From contig DNYS01000184.1 in assembly GCA_003506735.1 (NCBI GenBank), positions 1-5,270 on the forward strand: a stretch of 5,270 nt of DNA, read 5' to 3'. Numbering within the stretch: the first letter of the stretch is position 1; every line of letters starts with the position of its first letter. The stretch is from Nitrospinota bacterium (lineage in GTDB: Bacteria; UBA8248). Shown here piece after piece: positions 5,162 through 5,270 of this stretch. The position numbers were made by a program, and so were the translations under genes. Under the pieces are notes generated by a model. The model worked only from the letters and a program-made list of their open reading frames with translations. It was not told the DNA's origin and made no database searches.

Positions 5162-5270
5162 TCAATGTGCTCGAGTTTTCGGGAGGCACAGGCCATATCG
5201 GGGCCGGCGATGGAGAGTGATGCGATCCATCCTGGCATCTTTGATGCGGATTTCCTCGCGAAGGAGCGCG
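5162..5270 (-). pseudogene. Fragment of a second transposase, truncated by the IS
   Basis: Reading the minus strand in from the right edge gives ALLREEIRIKDARMDRITLH then RRPRYG, corresponding to residues 64-89 of the transposase at the left edge (23 of 26 residues identical). At DNA level, 5195-5270 matches 61-136 at 69 of 76 bases. The homology ends at 5191, where the IS begins. The frame then reads LCLPKTRAH from IS sequence and stops at TGA (5162-5164). The DNA-binding and DDE regions are absent, so the product cannot be functional. The 5' part lies outside the window. The rest of the interrupted gene is not found on the far side of the IS at 3805, which points to loss of that part. Confidence 0.8.
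5166..5190 (-). repeat. Right terminal inverted repeat of the IS
   Basis: Read inward on the minus strand it starts TGTGCCTCCCGAAAAC and continues TCGAGCACA, matching the left end at 3806-3829. Its outermost five bases TGTGC are also complementary to its own inner GCACA. It lies 130 bp upstream of the transposase start. Confidence 0.75.

Larger units (their letters stand above)
3806..5190 (-). mobile_element. Complete insertion sequence, 1385 bp, integrase-core transposase
   Basis: The ends carry imperfect terminal inverted repeats. The left end (3806-3829) begins TGTCCCTCCTGAAAAC. The right end read inward on the minus strand (5190-5166) begins TGTGCCTCCCGAAAAC. After this the two read CGATCACA and TCGAGCACA. 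I count 21 matches over 25 columns with one gap. The TGT...ACA termini are those of the IS3/IS481 group. One intact transposase gene fills the element. The right boundary coincides exactly with the loss of similarity in the neighbouring transposase fragment (5191-5270), which independently supports the end. No target duplication is visible: the flanks are CCCTC on the left and GGCCA on the right. The left flank also does not continue the interrupted gene, so a deletion or rearrangement next to the left end is likely. The exact IS family was not assigned. Confidence 0.8.

Noticed and set aside
1..5270. A proven composite transposon carrying the importer
   Set aside because: Neither flanking transposase is complete in the window, no paired outer ends or target duplication can be seen, and the right copy is truncated.

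Overview
The window is a stretch of GC-rich bacterial DNA in which every supported gene lies on the minus strand. It carries a three-gene ABC importer operon bracketed by insertion-sequence (IS) material. The host cannot be named from sequence alone. The codon use, the NMT1/SsuA-like uptake cassette and the integrase-type transposases fit an uncultured, mid-to-high GC soil or marine bacterium (deltaproteobacterial, acidobacterial, planctomycete or Tectomicrobia-like). That is a low-confidence guess.

Layout from left to right. (1) Positions 1-324 hold the first 108 codons of a DDE transposase that runs off the left edge. It was found by translating the minus strand directly, and its Shine-Dalgarno lies inside an 8-bp inverted repeat. 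(2) Positions 473-3531 hold the operon. It is transcribed right to left as substrate-binding protein (2491-3531), ATPase (1600-2403, GTG start) and permease (473-1567), the same gene order as tauABC. A sigma70-like promoter (3661-3689) and two TTCCAAA repeats spaced 10 bp apart lie in an AT-rich strip upstream. A GC-rich hairpin sits in the leader and another sits between the first two genes. (3) Positions 3806-5190 are a complete 1385-bp IS with TGT...ACA imperfect terminal inverted repeats (about 25 bp) and an intact 342-aa integrase-core transposase. (4) Positions 5191-5270 are a fragment of a second copy of the transposase family seen at the left edge (69/76 bases identical). It is cut exactly at the IS end.

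How the parts relate. The operon should encode an osmotic-shock-type importer of the sulfonate/taurine/nitrate/NMT1 class for a small organic or anionic solute. The binding protein delivers the solute to a permease driven by a cytoplasmic ATPase. The substrate cannot be read from the sequence. The permease has an extra N-terminal module of about 100 residues with a PGxxQxxxxxYxKG pattern typical of small TM2-like membrane domains, which is unusual for this family. The importer lies between two same-orientation copies of one transposase family, so recombination or mobilisation of the block is possible but not shown. In both transposase genes the ribosome-binding site can pair with upstream RNA. 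This arrangement resembles the known fold-back inhibition that protects IS10 and IS50 from read-through transcription.

No RNA gene, CRISPR array, riboswitch or convincing intrinsic terminator was found. I see no wholly new system here. The most noteworthy points are the nested IS architecture, the occluded transposase ribosome-binding sites and the permease fusion.
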